Shown one piece after another: positions 46,884 to 59,413 of a stretch of 64,000 nt of DNA (its first letter is position 1; every line of letters begins with the position of its first letter). A program made the translations under genes and the position numbers. The DNA comes from Cercis canadensis (Eukaryota > Streptophyta > Magnoliopsida > Fabales > Fabaceae). The stretch is taken from NCBI GenBank assembly GCA_003255065.1, contig QAOA01004151.1:7111-71110 (forward strand), read 5' to 3'. The notes below the pieces were generated by a model, which worked only from the letters and a program-made list of their open reading frames with translations, ran no database searches and was not told the origin of the DNA.

Positions 46884-47998
46884 TGATGCACTTGTGCCGG
46901 CCCCCCAACAATCCACTACTGTACTCATCTTTCTTTCCTATATCATTTGCTATTCATCATATAACAGTAACACAAAATATGTCATGAGAATTATAGAGTA
47001 TATGCGGCTATTAACCTGTACTCAAGGTTTATTACTCGCTTTATGTACTGCATAAATTCTCCGATGACCTATGAGTCTAGCCTATAAATCTAGTGACGCC
47101 TATTTTGTAACTACTGAATAGAGACCTATGAGTCTAGCCTATGAATCTAATGACACCTCCTTTATAACTACTGAATGGGGTAATATCAAGGGTTTTATTA
47201 CCGAAAGTTCACAAAGCTTAAATTGAGAACCTTCCACTTTGCCAGTCCATATAATTTGTAATAAGAATTCACAATAGGAGTAATGGTGTCAGACAGAGAT
47301 GAGAAACCTTGGTGAATGATAGTGACAACCTCAACCTATCGCAGCATTGGATAATAAGGATCATCTGTTTATATACATTTGGGAGGAACCTAACAAAATG
47401 TTGAAATTTAACAGCAAATGGAGGCTTGTTAATTTGGTAACACGTGGTCACTTCATTGAATCATTCTCATCTTATTTGGTGGTTAATACATTTTAAAAAT
47501 ATGGTTCATAAATTTTCTCACGTCAAAACTCAACTTACCACTTCTCGTTGAATGGGTTACACAAAATATAGTAAGATGATATTGATTGAATATTCCGTTA
47601 AACTGCTAGACGGAAACAGCGCGAAATGTGATAGCTAACATTTCATTAACAATGCAGATTTTTCTGACTTGGAGGGAGGGGTGCTCAATAAACAGGCACT
47701 GCAAATTCCACTAGGAAAAATGCTTTCTTGACTCTATAGAAAGCCATGCACATAGTCCTTGCATTGTTCCTCCACAACACTTATTGACATAGAAGATGAA
47801 TGATAAGCTGAACGCTACAGCATGTTCACAAGGAAATACAAATAACAAGGGAATAATTTATAAACACTAGCTTTAAAAGCTTCTAAACTCATTCTTGGAG
47901 AAACGAAGAAGAAAATACTCCTAGTTTACCATCTCTGCATCCCCTTGGCTAAAAAAATACCACACAATAAACAAAATGTCACGTGCCTTTACCACCCT
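46884..47998. other. Convergent 3' flanks of the small gene and ADNT1-like gene
   Basis: A diverged direct repeat around 47068-47100 and 47123-47155 (CCTATGAGTCTAGCCTATxAATCTA) is seen. The rest is probably untranslated sequence and spacer. No coding frame. Confidence 0.5.
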
Positions 47999-50900
47999 TC
48001 AATCTGGTATTCTGAACTCAACTCCTAAAATGTCCTTCACCACCTCATATGAAACAAACGCAAGTGCTATGGATGGGACTACCTGCAACAAATCAAGTAA
48101 GTTAAAGAATGATCAAAATAAAGGAAGATTAAGGCCATGAAACAATAATTTCAAGTGAATATCTTTAAAACAAAAAACATAGAAGTTCAGACTCATATTA
48201 CAATGACTATAACAAAAGGGATTTGAGGAAACTTGTAAGCACCAAGATAGGAAAGACCATCCAGTTTTGGCATCAAGTAAATGGAACTTTTAAAAAAAAT
48301 ATATAATCTCGAGTCAAACCACAAAAGTTATGGCAAGAGTTGATTACATTGCAAAGGTTTGCTAGGCAAAGTGCATTGTTTTAGGGTTCTGAACCACGAC
48401 TTTAGAAAATGTAACAGCAGCCAACCTTATATTTGTGACCAATACAGAAAATCAGAGATTCAAAAACTATCCTATGAGCTCAACTGAGACAGCAGCAGAC
48501 AGGCTAGACAGATATAGTTGATCTTAGAATTTTATCAAGCTGATCTATAAAAACTCTAGTAGGTTGTTCAATATCCTCATATCAATATTTGACTCAAAGC
48601 ATGGGGTGTTAGAATTAACCAGTAGATTTTGAGCTAATCAGGTAGGAACAATGCCAACCTGCCTATGAGACAGTGAATATGGAAAACAATAATCATGAAG
48701 ACATAAAAGTTTGCCCTACACTTTCGTAGAACAGATTATGAGGATTAGATGAAGACTGACCTTTACATAATTGGGTACCAGACCCTTGTATAATGCTCCA
48801 AATCCCTCATGCCGAACAGTTTTCCTAAATGCATCAATCATACCAGTGTACTCAAGTGGGGCCCTGACTCTTCCATCACCAGTTACAACAGAAGCAGCAT
48901 GACTCCAACCCACCATCTGCATTCTTCGACGAATTACATCAAAAGGATAAGCAACAGTCTGTCCAACAGTTCCAGCAGCAGCACCACATGCCAGCCGTGT
49001 CGTCACACTCAACTCAGAATCTTCACATATACCAAATGGTTTGGATTTAACTAACCAGTCCTTTAGAGACTCATACACAGCAAAGTTGAGACCCACGTAA
49101 GGAATCTGCAAAAATGGTATGAGAACATAAGATCCATCCACAGCATTCAAAGAGAGCTTCAACGGAAAGTGATAAGAGAACTCTAGTGAGTCAACAATAA
49201 TTATGAAGCATGAAGAGAAAATTGTAGAAAAGTAAGCCTCTATCTCTATNTACCAAATGGTTTGGATTTAACTAACCAGTCCTTTAGAGACTCATACACA
49301 GCAAAGTTGAGACCCACGTAAGGAATCTGCAAAAATGGTATGAGAACATAAGATCCATCCACAGCATTCAAAGAGAGCTTCAACGGAAAGTGATAAGAGA
49401 ACTCTAGTGAGTCGACAATAATTATGAAGCATGAAGAGAAAATTGTAGAAAAGTAAGCCTCTATCTCTATGCTCCTCCTGCCAATATTAGATGTGGCCTT
49501 TCTGATAGATCCTATTCTCATTAATATTCCTACCAATCTCTATCCTAAAGGTAATGCATCATTAAATAGATAGATACACACTTATCTATGGATGCTACAG
49601 TAGTGGTAATGATTATAAGAATTCATTATGAAACATGTAGACAACATTATAGAATAGTAAGCCTGCAGGTAGAGAACATTGTAAAACACTAAGCCTCTAT
49701 ATCTCTATACCATTAATACCACCAATGTTGGTTGCGGCCTTTCTGATAAATCCTAGTGCGCCATTATTGCTCCTAACTAGCTTCTGCCTAATGGTAATGC
49801 ACCAATAGATGGACAGATAGACATCTATCCATAGATCCCACAATAACTTAGGTATGACCTTCTCACTAAAACCCTAGTCACACATCATTGCATGTATCCC
49901 CCAACAATACATAATGCACAATAGGATTTTCATTAATATTGGAGTAAAGAACAAAAAAATTTGAGGTCTTGAAAAGAAGGAAGCCAAGCTTGCAAGCCAG
50001 AAGTATTTTATTCTATACTTTGAGTATGACGTAAATATACAACCCACTCACTCACTAAAGTGAAAAGAGCCAGTCCTTCCCCCCTCTGTAAAGCATGGAA
50101 TTGTTCTTCATAAAAAGGTAAAGAAGGAACATGAAATACATAGAACTATAATTCCAACAAATTTGTGCAAAACCTTCTCTTTTCTTATTTCAGAACTTCA
50201 TTTTTCTTTGAGGGGATAAGTTCTCCCCTCCCACTTGTCAAGAACTGCAGGATCTAGACGATTACCATCAAACAGAGGAACATTCACATAAAGATGATAT
50301 AGTAAATAAAGTATATCCCTTATCTATGTGTAGGATCATGACCATAACCATCAATTTCAGAAAGAAGAGAAATTCTGGAAATATTACTCACAACTCCAAT
50401 TACTGAAGGAAGCCATCCCTTGTACAAAGAACGTGCCCCTTCCTCCCTGATAACAGTTAGTAGAGCATGGAACATTCCTCTGTACTGGTAAGGGGACTTC
50501 TCTGTCTGCAATTACAAGGAAAATAAAACTTCTTGATAAACACTGAGACCACAGAATATGGAGAGACACCTAACATAAATTTTCTGTCCAACTAAATTTG
50601 CAGTAATAAGAGGCAGCATTATCTCTGTGCATTTGCAGCCACCATTCTTATCCATAACAAGTAAAGCAAGCGTTTAGTTCAACAAAAAAATGATTGAAGA
50701 AAAAAAGGTACCTGTACAGTTATCCTGCCTCGAACCATGTCCATTGGATAAGTGGCAGACATGGCAATTATTCCAGCACATGCTCCAGCTCCAAGACGTA
50801 AAAGAGGAGTCAGCTCAGCATCCTCTGCACAAATTACAAGAAAAGATACTTAGACTACAGAAGTGTTTCAATAACTTTCTTAAGTTTAAGACAAATCTTA

Positions 50901-53325
50901 AAGACAACGAAGTTATTTTAGCTGTTGCGTTTATCCTATAGTGACCTGTATTCTTATGCCAAAAAGCAAGTGAACATCAATGGCACGATTGAGAAGATTA
51001 TGACATGTCCAGATTATCAAAGAAGTCTAAATTGTCTTGTTAATATACAAGCTAAAACAAATTATCCACAAGAAAAGAAAGAGAAATATAGACATACCAT
51101 TTCCAGTTTGCTGCTTATACATATACAGTATGCCTCTGTCAAAATAACCAGGAATGGTCATAAAAATGTGGTGCAAAAATTGGAAAAATCATAAGTCAGA
51201 TGCATTAAATCAAAAACTGAAATATAATTGCCAATGTAGTCATCCTTCCTAAATGAAACTGTGCCTTAAAGAAAAATCATTATAGGATGCAGAAGCCTAT
51301 TTGCATCCCAAAAGGAAAACTTACAGAGAAGCTTGTTCATAACTGAAGAACTTCACTGCAGAATTAGGGACAATCCGAGCACAATTTGTACCATTCCCTT
51401 TGAACAGTCCACGAAATCCTTCAGTTCTCCATATATATTTTAGACCTTGTATGGTTCCATTGTATTTTATGTTATGAGGATTCTGGACCTGCATATGGCA
51501 AGGCCCAGACACATCACTTATCACATGTATGATACATCCAAACATGCAAACACACACAACAGTAGCTGGTAGGATCTACTTTTGTGCCTGCATACACAAG
51601 TAAGAAGAAATGATAGATATGCCCAACCAGATCTAAACGACAAAATAAACCAACCTGTAGCAAAATTTTCAACCGTTCCAGAGGAGCAACAGCTGTTCTT
51701 GACCTGCATAAATACATATAGTTTCAAATCAGTTAATTCTCAACTGAGAGTAACATTTACAATTGACAGGCACAAAAAGGATTTTGGAATTTTTTGCAGA
51801 AAAGATTTTCTGGGGAATCAGACTAGATTGTTGTAGTTGTTCCCAACTTATAGAAATCAAATCAACACCAAAGTAAGCAGATACTTTCGTTGGACCCCAA
51901 TATCACACTAGTAAGCGAATCCAGTGTCAAGTTTCAAACAAATGGAAATTTTGTACTGACTTTCATTTTCACGAGCAAATAACATAGTGATACAAAATCA
52001 AGTCATAGCATTATATACTAAGGTAATGAAGCATTTCATTCAGAAGATCCTATACATAGCAAAATAGTCAGAAGCATAACGTTTATTTAAATAATCGACA
52101 TATAATGTGTAGTCCTTATCCTAAATAGGTGTAAAAGATCTTGTCCCACTAAATGGACAAAAAATCTTTCAGTATTCATGCAATCAGCCATCTTGTGATC
52201 TTAAAACTGCATGAGACTGGAAAAAACTTTGGAAGCAAGAATGAAACAACTTACACCACAAAACCAGATTGGTGGAAATAAGCCCTACCATGTCTTAAAC
52301 ACACAGCATGTCCAATTGACTACCACAAAACAAATTCAAAGACAAACTAAATCAACTGGTCAGGAAGTGAATACTTCATAATCTGCAAAGCAGAATATAA
52401 GCCAGGCAGCCTATCAAAATGCTAAATTGACAAAGATTTACAAATATCTAAAACAATTTCATGAACTTTCCCAAAAGCATATTGGAACTATTAACTTAAT
52501 CCAATGAGAAGTCCATTTGACCAATCGATAGAAAATCCACTGAGAAGTTTCTCCCATCTCTGGAAATGGAGATCCCAATACACATGAGTGTCATGTGTAC
52601 TCTAATAGTTTAGTTCATCAGACGTAATTATATAAGCAGACTCCAGGAGAAGTTTTCCTTTCCCAGTCCCAAAATTGGAGTGTTTCTTCACAAGTAACCC
52701 AAGGAATTATATAAGGAGCTAAGAAAAATGAAAAGGTACATCCTTGAAAACTTCCCAAATGAACAGCAAAGGACCTATTTTAGAGATCACATGCTTATAT
52801 TATTTCATCAAATATAAGGGTGAACGAATAATTCCTTACATCGCCTGGTCTATGTAATTTAAAGAGTCCTATTCTATATGGAAGTAATGCTTCTCTGTTC
52901 CCAGACAATGAAACATCAAACTCAAAATAATCTTCAAAATTGTCGGAAGATTAGCTCAAACCAAAAAACTAATGGAGCTTAAAAATTAAAATTAAAAATC
53001 CCTCCAACTAATCATGCTTCGCACTATAGCCTGATAATTACATCAAAACATTTCTAAAAGATATCTTTCACCGAAAAAGAAAACATAGAACACATTTTAC
53101 ATATATTCCTCCCAAACGAAACTTCATTTCTTCCAAGAAAAAGAAGTATAGAAGAAATGAGACTCACACTCCTCCAGCGACTCCACCGGCGATGAGGGAC
53201 CTGCATACGCTGAGAATAGCATCACTCGGAGCCCTAACGCCTTCTCTCGCGAGCTTCGCCTCCTCCGCCAGATTGACGATCTTAGTTACTGCAGATTCGC
53301 TGGTTTTCACATCCTCAGAAGCCAT
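47999..53325 (-). CDS. ADNT1: Mitochondrial adenine nucleotide transporter, ADNT1-like
   Basis: Eight minus-strand exons: 53325-53168, 51703-51655, 51488-51325, 51135-51098, 50824-50712, 50505-50392, 49105-48761 and 48082-47999. They join in frame to 354 residues, against about 352 for Arabidopsis ADNT1. It is an SLC25 carrier of the inner mitochondrial membrane; ADNT1 exchanges AMP for ATP or ADP. Three repeats carry PLERLK, PMDMVR and PFDVIR. Highly conserved stretches include VSRTAVAPLERLKILLQVQN, GLFKGNGTNCARIVPNSAVK, YPFDVIRRRMQMVGWSHA and VRHEGFGALYKGLVPN. The N-terminus (MASEDVKTSESAVTKIV) is the ADNT1 type. Part of exon 7 is duplicated at 49251-49325 beyond the N at 49250; that copy is an assembly artefact. 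Intron 6 also holds a diverged tandem duplication. Confidence 0.95.
49030..49470. repeat. Direct duplication across a single-N gap (N at 49250), contains an exon copy
   Basis: 49030-49249 and 49251-49470 are 220-base copies with about one visible difference (GAGTCAACAA versus GAGTCGACAA). The second copy repeats the 5' part of ADNT1-like exon 7 and its acceptor. Read literally, it would add a spurious half exon. Confidence 0.92.
49428..49860. repeat. Diverged tandem duplication in ADNT1-like intron 6
   Basis: Two successive segments of about 190-240 bases share an order of landmarks: ATTATGAAxCATG, then GTAAGCCT, GCGGCC/GTGGCC TTTCTGATA, GGTAATGCA, and ATAGAT ... CTATCCATAG/CTATCTATGG. Many substitutions and small indels separate them, so this duplication is old and unlike the artefactual one beside it. 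Confidence 0.6.
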
Positions 53326-53588
53326 GGAAGCCCTAACCTTGAAAATCAATGGAGCTCTCGCAGAGACCCGAGTTCGTCGGAGATTGAGATCTCAGCTTTT
53401 CCGGCAACAGTCGGTGAAATCCTCCGGCAATCACCGCAGGGAATTGATCATTTCTCTCTCTCCGTCGTTTTCTCACTCTTCGTCTTTGTCTTCTGTGGTG
53501 GCAGAGTAGCAACGACGGCTCTGGGAGCTGAGAATGAGGCCTCAAGTCTCAACAAAGAGCACAAATTGACGGCGTTTCATTGCAGGGT

Positions 53589-53596
53589 TATTTATA
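53589..53596 (-). promoter_or_regulatory. TATA box of the ADNT1-like gene
   Basis: The minus strand reads CCTTTATAAATAACC, about 265 bases upstream of the ATG at 53325. The leader in between is GC- and pyrimidine-rich, as is usual for housekeeping plant genes. Confidence 0.6.
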
Positions 53597-56500
53597 AAGG
53601 TTCTGTTAGGTTCCGAAGTTACTCGCTGAGGAAATGGAAATCAGAAACTCGCTTAGACTGATAGACATGTGGATAGAGAGAGTCTTTTCTGTACCGATGG
53701 TGCACGTAAATAGAATGGATCATCAAATAAATCTAGGGTATTTTTATTTCTTTCCATTTTTGAAATTTCTTTTTTTTTTATGGAGCCAAATCTCTTCATC
53801 AAAAATAAAAGTTGTATTGTCTTTCTTTTATATGTAACTGATGAAATCAATCCAAAAAAATTTCTTTCCCCTATGGCCATTATTAATTTAATATTTTATT
53901 TTAATTTCAACCCAAATATTTTCTTACATAAAATATTGGGTTATAAATCATTGAGTACTAAATCGTCAATAAATTATACTAATTTCGATTAGAATTTTTT
54001 TTTGTTAAAATTGAAAAGTTAATTCTTGAAGCAATCAGTTTGGTGATGCTTCAAGAATCAACACTTGCTAAATGATAAAGGAAAGGGAAAAAGGTAGATA
54101 CATATGTGCATGATTACCAAAAGGTCCCAAAAAAAAGGGTAAGGTGTCAGTCAACCATAGGCGTTGCATACGGATGGCCTTTAACGGCAAAAAGTACGGA
54201 AGAAATGGCAGGGACATGTTATGTACCTGCGATGCGAAATTATGGTACGGTTTTTGCTATTTGTTTCTGAAGAACCTGATTCCTTCTTTCCTTAACGGAA
54301 ACCTAACGAATATTTGACGGCGTGAGATCATCGTGGCTTCTCCTGATTGGTTGAGTGGGACCCAACCCTACAAAAAATGCATCTTAAATTCGTTGATGAC
54401 CACGTCAACAACCTCATACAAAAACACAACATCCCCTTTTTTTAGAAATTATTTTTTTAAAAAAAATTAGTTTTAGATAACATGACACTACAATTGACAT
54501 TTTAGAAGAAATACAAGCTCTAAAATTTTCAAGAATTGCATATCAAAAAAAAAATTTCAAGAATTAGAATTAGAAAAAAAAAATAGAAAATTACGTGTGC
54601 ATGTTGAAAGGACTTCGAACTTATCGTAATAATAAGAAAAGGTTTAGATAATTTTGTCTATGTCTCATTTAGAGGACAAATTAACAAGACTACAAAAAAA
54701 AAATGCAAAAATTTTAAATCAAATAATATTTTTTTCTAAATTATATATATTCAAGTAATGCTTTCATTTTATGTGGATGCATATTTTCTCTCTCCAAAAA
54801 TCCATTTCATGTGGATGAACACTTCAAACTCATATTATTTTATTTGTTGAATAGTACTTAAGGGGGAAAAAAACGACCATAACTTGTATATGAAGAAATA
54901 GACGTAACCTTTGGAGTATCCTCTGCCACATAGTTAAAGATGGATATCAACCATAATCTCTTTTTTTTTTTTCTTTTTTCTTTTTTTTGGGCTTGTGAAG
55001 GGTTTAAGAAGCATCCAATTCCTTGACTGAAAACGATTTCTCTTCCACAACTGACCCTCGTTATTAAAGAATCGAAGTTGCAAAACTAAATGGATGTCAT
55101 TTTTGTAATCTTGACACTAATTAAAAAAACTATAATATATAATAGCATATCGTTTTCAGAAAGGCTACGGTCTTAATGGATTTTACTTACTTTTTTAAAA
55201 AATAAATAAAGAAAATAAGTGATATTAATTCTTCTGGACAGTTTTTTTGTTGCTAATGTTTTGGACTCTTACGAGGTTGGCACTATCATTGGAGGATGAA
55301 GTTTACTAATTGGGCCCAGGAAAGCCCATGTAAAGTGCTTGTGCTATGTTGGGCTGTTGAAATAGTTTAGCTCAATTATAGCTTTATTAATAGGCCCAAT
55401 CATTTATGGTTAGACCCAAGTTAGATGCCCAAAAGAATACCAAATAGGATTATTCAAGTAGACCCAAATGGGCCTGAAGTTTCTTTGGTGCATAAGTATG
55501 ACTACCAATTCCAAAATAGGGAGGTGCTCCACAAAGGCAAAAAGTTTTCTCTTTTCTTCTTTCATAGTTTCTGGCAATCTAGTAGTTGCACTTGTGTTTC
55601 GGCAGATTTATGTGTAAAGATGGTGTGCTCTTGAAAATGGGTGTTACGACTTACAAGCTCCATTCTCTGCTTTAGAGTATCTGTGTTGCTTTCTTTCTTC
55701 TTGTTAGTGTCGTATATTCCACTATAATAAAAAGGTTATATCATCACCCTTGAGACTAAAAAAGATAATTTTTCCATCTTACTTGATAAGTTACTCCCTA
55801 GATCTTCTCTTATATACTCATTTTATTCTTTAGACTTAACTGATGATTATTTTAAGCTCACCCTTGACTTGCTCCTATTGATTTGAGTGTCAAAGGAGAC
55901 GCCAGAGCACTAGCTTTGGTCTCCCCTAACTGTTTTCTCCCTCATTTGCAAATCCTTTGAAGTACACTTCCTTTTAGCATAGGTAATGTGTGTTTGTATG
56001 GTTCTGCGCAAAATCTATTGCTTTCTTCTTTCCTTTTAGCTTAGGTAATGTTGTTTGTTAGTTATGCTTCTAACTGTATTGCTTTCTCTGTTCCTTTTAG
56101 CTTAGGTAAGTTGTGTGTTTGTTATGGCTGCTTTTAGGTTTCCTTAAATAGGGTAAATTTCAAAAAGTTCCTCTAACTTGAAAACGTGCGTGTTAGCTTC
56201 ATGTGGAGCAAACCACCTTCATTATGATGTTTTTCATTTCAATCAATAACGTCATTACATCAGTTGGAAGTTTTGGGAGGTAACATACACATGGGATAAA
56301 GTTAAAAGGGTTTCAATTGAAACAAAAACTGTTAAGAGTTGGGGTAATTCAGACAACATGATATCACTTGAGTGTAGATTGAACCCTTTATAAGTTTTGG
56401 AAGTAATAGATCAAAGTTGAAGGAATTCTCGTGGGATTTACTATTTTAAATATGAAAATTTCTTTAAGTAATTATTCTATGAAATTCTCATTCCTCTTAT

Positions 56501-57845
56501 GATGGATGACGTGGTTATAGCAATGCATGGTTGCATTGATTACAAAGACAAGTGTCGTTTGGTTTCTGATGGATAGTACTCCACACAAAACAGTGCTCTC
56601 AAATTACGCTAATCAAACCTTTTATTAACTTTATTGCATTTAGTTAATAGTCCCCAAGATTAACCGACAGATTTTGTCGCTAGTTTAACTTTCTATGGAA
56701 AACATTAATTCCGAGAAACAAAGGCAGAAAAAATTTCAAAAGTTACACTAACTTTTGCCTTTTGTTCTCGGCCGTATGAGAAAAGACTATCAAATAAAAA
56801 AATATGAGTCTATCATATAATAGAAATATGTGATACCTCTTTGACTTAGCAATGTACATAACAATCATCTATGTGAAAGAAAATAAATTATTACCACACA
56901 GTAGTTAATCTTTATAGTTTATTTATCCTTATTACTTCAAATCCAAGAAAATCCACATTACGATGGCTTGGACCAACAGAATCTTGACAATTTACTTGTC
57001 CTTGTTACCACAGTAGTTAATCAAAGACATATCACCCAATTATTAGATTCACTACCCCTAGATCCTAATTGATTAGACATGATTTTGCTTCATTAGTAGC
57101 TGATATATAGCTAAATCAAGGTGTTGGGTAGTGTTTTGAGTCAGATTGCCTTTTCAATTGATCACTTACTTAAAGTGTAATTAAAACTCTTATTTACCTT
57201 ATTTAGTGGGTCCTCAAAGATTTTCCACACCCCTTTTTCCCAATGTCAAGTCCAATGGAATTCTTAAGTTTTATTTTCTCTTCAAGAGATTTTTTATACT
57301 GCGGCTACTTTATGATTTAATTGGAAGCATTAGTTCACAACTGCAGAACGAGATGAAGCAGAATAAAATATTTTTAACAGTGACTTCTCTCATTCGTCGC
57401 AACTAATCAGTTCTTCACAGCTCACTTCTTCTTCACAAAAGAACTCAAAAACAAAAAATCCAAACAGGGATTAAGGACAGAAGCATATAATGGCATTTAT
57501 AGTGGAACCGTAGAATAAATCCATTGAGCTGAATTCCATGTATTTAGACCTCTCTTTCCCAAGTACATAGGAATATATATTATTTCTGTCTCTTTCTCTC
57601 TCTGCCGACATGTCAACATACTTTGAATCATTTCATCAATTAGTACATGAATTAATTAAAATTATGAATTTATACAAAATTTGATCAATTGAAAATGTTC
57701 ATATGCAACAGAATAAAATTTGGGTAACAAATTATCTCCTATAGGAGTGTAAAATGTTTTTTTTTCTTTCTTTCGTTCTTTCTTTTTTGATTTTATTTTT
57801 AAGTTTCCCACCTTTTAAAACAAATTTTGTTTTTCTTTTACATGA
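53597..57845. other. Gene-poor intergenic region
   Basis: Long AT-rich stretches with homopolymer runs. Around 55310-55480 several GGCCCA/TGGGCC strings cluster, like the site II motif of plant promoters, but no gene follows that I can support. The frames at 55425-55634 and 57206-57406 show no domain. A 62-base tandem repeat is listed separately. Confidence 0.5.
55968..56140 (+). repeat. Three-unit tandem repeat, period about 61-62
   Basis: Units start at 55968, 56030 and 56091, each opening with TTCCTTTTAGC(A/T)TAGGTAA and running into a TGTTTGTxxG segment and a CTATTGCTTTCT-like end. Each unit start resembles an acceptor followed by a donor (TTTTAG ... GTAA), a chance splice-like look. No coding content. 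Confidence 0.75.
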
Positions 57846-58338
57846 TAGCGAAGAGTTAAAATGTTTAGCCTTAAACAAAAGTTTTTTTTTTTTTTTTTAA
57901 AGAAAGCAATCAAGCAGTGTATACAATTGTTAACCTGCATCCTCATGCAAAAAGTTTTGGGGTTAAAGCATAGACATATTATCAGTATCCAAAATTAGAC
58001 TAATAACATAGCTCACCAAATAAAGGAGAATAAGTGGGTGCATGCTCTATAGTCTATATATATAGTTCGTAAGATGGCAGTTAATTATCTTTCTAGGTGA
58101 TAAGAGTGTTTTATTTCTTGGTTTTCTCATTCTTTATTATTATTTCGAAGAATATTAGATAAACTAAAAGTCTAAATAAAATCATGGCCAAATTAAATAT
58201 CTTTCTAGGTGATAAGAGTGTTTCTATTTGATGGAAGTGATAGAACTCCAAGGTTTACTTGTCAAATTAACAAATCACATCATAATTAAGAATTTTGTTG
58301 ATGTTGAAATAATACACCACATAAGCTTGCAGTGAAAG

Positions 58339-58630
58339 TGTTAAGAACCAATTTAACCCAAAAACTTAAGTTATTAGGTAAAGGCTCATGAATGATTTTA
58401 TATCTCACACACTCCAGCACGCGAAAACTCTTTGAGCTTAAAGGGTAGACAAAACACATGCTTACTTATACCATTTGCTGAAATTCTAATTTAATTGAAA
58501 AAGTTGAAACAGAATGATTTGATCTCTTGATCGCTTAGTCAAATAGGCTCTGATATCATGTTAAGAAATGATTTAACCTAAAAACTTAAATTATTAGGTG
58601 AAAGCCCATAAATAATTTTATATCTAATAA
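58339..58630 (-). mobile_element. TRIM-like LTR-retrotransposon fossil
   Basis: Two direct repeats of about 70 bases (58339-58409 and 58559-58630), each starting TGTTAAGAA on the plus strand, flank about 150 bases without coding capacity. Beside the second repeat the minus strand reads TGATATCAGAGCC, close to the TGGTATCAGAGC primer-binding site for initiator tRNA-Met used by many plant LTR elements. The small size with terminal repeats and primer site fits a terminal-repeat retrotransposon in miniature. The repeats differ at a fair number of positions, suggesting an old insertion. No target duplication was recognised. It looks like a non-coding relic. Confidence 0.6.
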
Positions 58631-59029
58631 AAAATACATGCTGATGCACACTCACATGAGATGCATGAATGGGAGGAAGTAAACCTTATATAAGTCAGCA
58701 GTAGCCATTATTATACTAAAGCNTAGCGAAGAGTTAAAACGTTTAGCCTTAAACAAAAGTTTTTTTTTTTTTAAAGAAAATAATCAAGCAGTGTATACAA
58801 TTGTTAACCTGCATCCTCATGCAAAAAGTTTTGGGGTTAAAGCATAGACATATTATCAGTATCCAAATAAAATCATGGCCAAATTAAATATCTTTCTAGG
58901 TGATAAGAGTGTTTCTATTTGATGGAAGTGATAGAACTCCAAGGTTTACTTGTCAAATTAACAAATCACATCATAATTAAGAATTTTGTTGATGTTGAAA
59001 TAATACACCACATAAGCTTGCAATGAAAG

Positions 59030-59310
59030 TGTTAAGAACTAATTTAAGCCAAAAATTTAAGTTATTAGGTAAAGGCTCATGAATGATTTTATATCTCCCA
59101 CACTCCAGCACGCGAAAACTCTTTGAGCTTAAAGGGTGGACAAAATACATGCTTACTAATACCATTTGCTGAAATTCTAATTTAATTGAAAAAGTTGAAA
59201 CAGAATGATGTGATCTCTTGATCGCTTAGTCAAATAGGCTCTGATATCATGTTAAGAAATGATTTAACCTAAAAACTTAAATTGTTAGGTGAAAGCCCAC
59301 AAATAATTTT
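59030..59310 (-). mobile_element. Same TRIM-like fossil, second haplotype copy
   Basis: This is the counterpart of the element at 58339-58630 in the duplicated segment beyond the N at 58724. It is the same insertion seen in another allele, not a second insertion event. Confidence 0.6.
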
Positions 59311-59413
59311 ATATCTAATAAAAAATACATGCAGATGCACACTCACATGAGATGCATGAATGGGAGGAAGTAAACCTTATATAAGTCAGCAGTAGCCATT
59401 ATTATACTAAAGC

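Larger units (their letters stand above)
57846..59413. repeat. Long direct duplication across a single-N gap (N at 58724), two haplotypes
   Basis: 57846-58723 and 58725-59413 are two versions of one segment, with scattered base differences and different lengths of a T run. The first has 183 bases (about 57991-58173) that the second lacks; the join lies in a shared AAA. Both contain the same TRIM-like fossil. The pattern suggests two heterozygous alleles placed in series. Confidence 0.88.
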
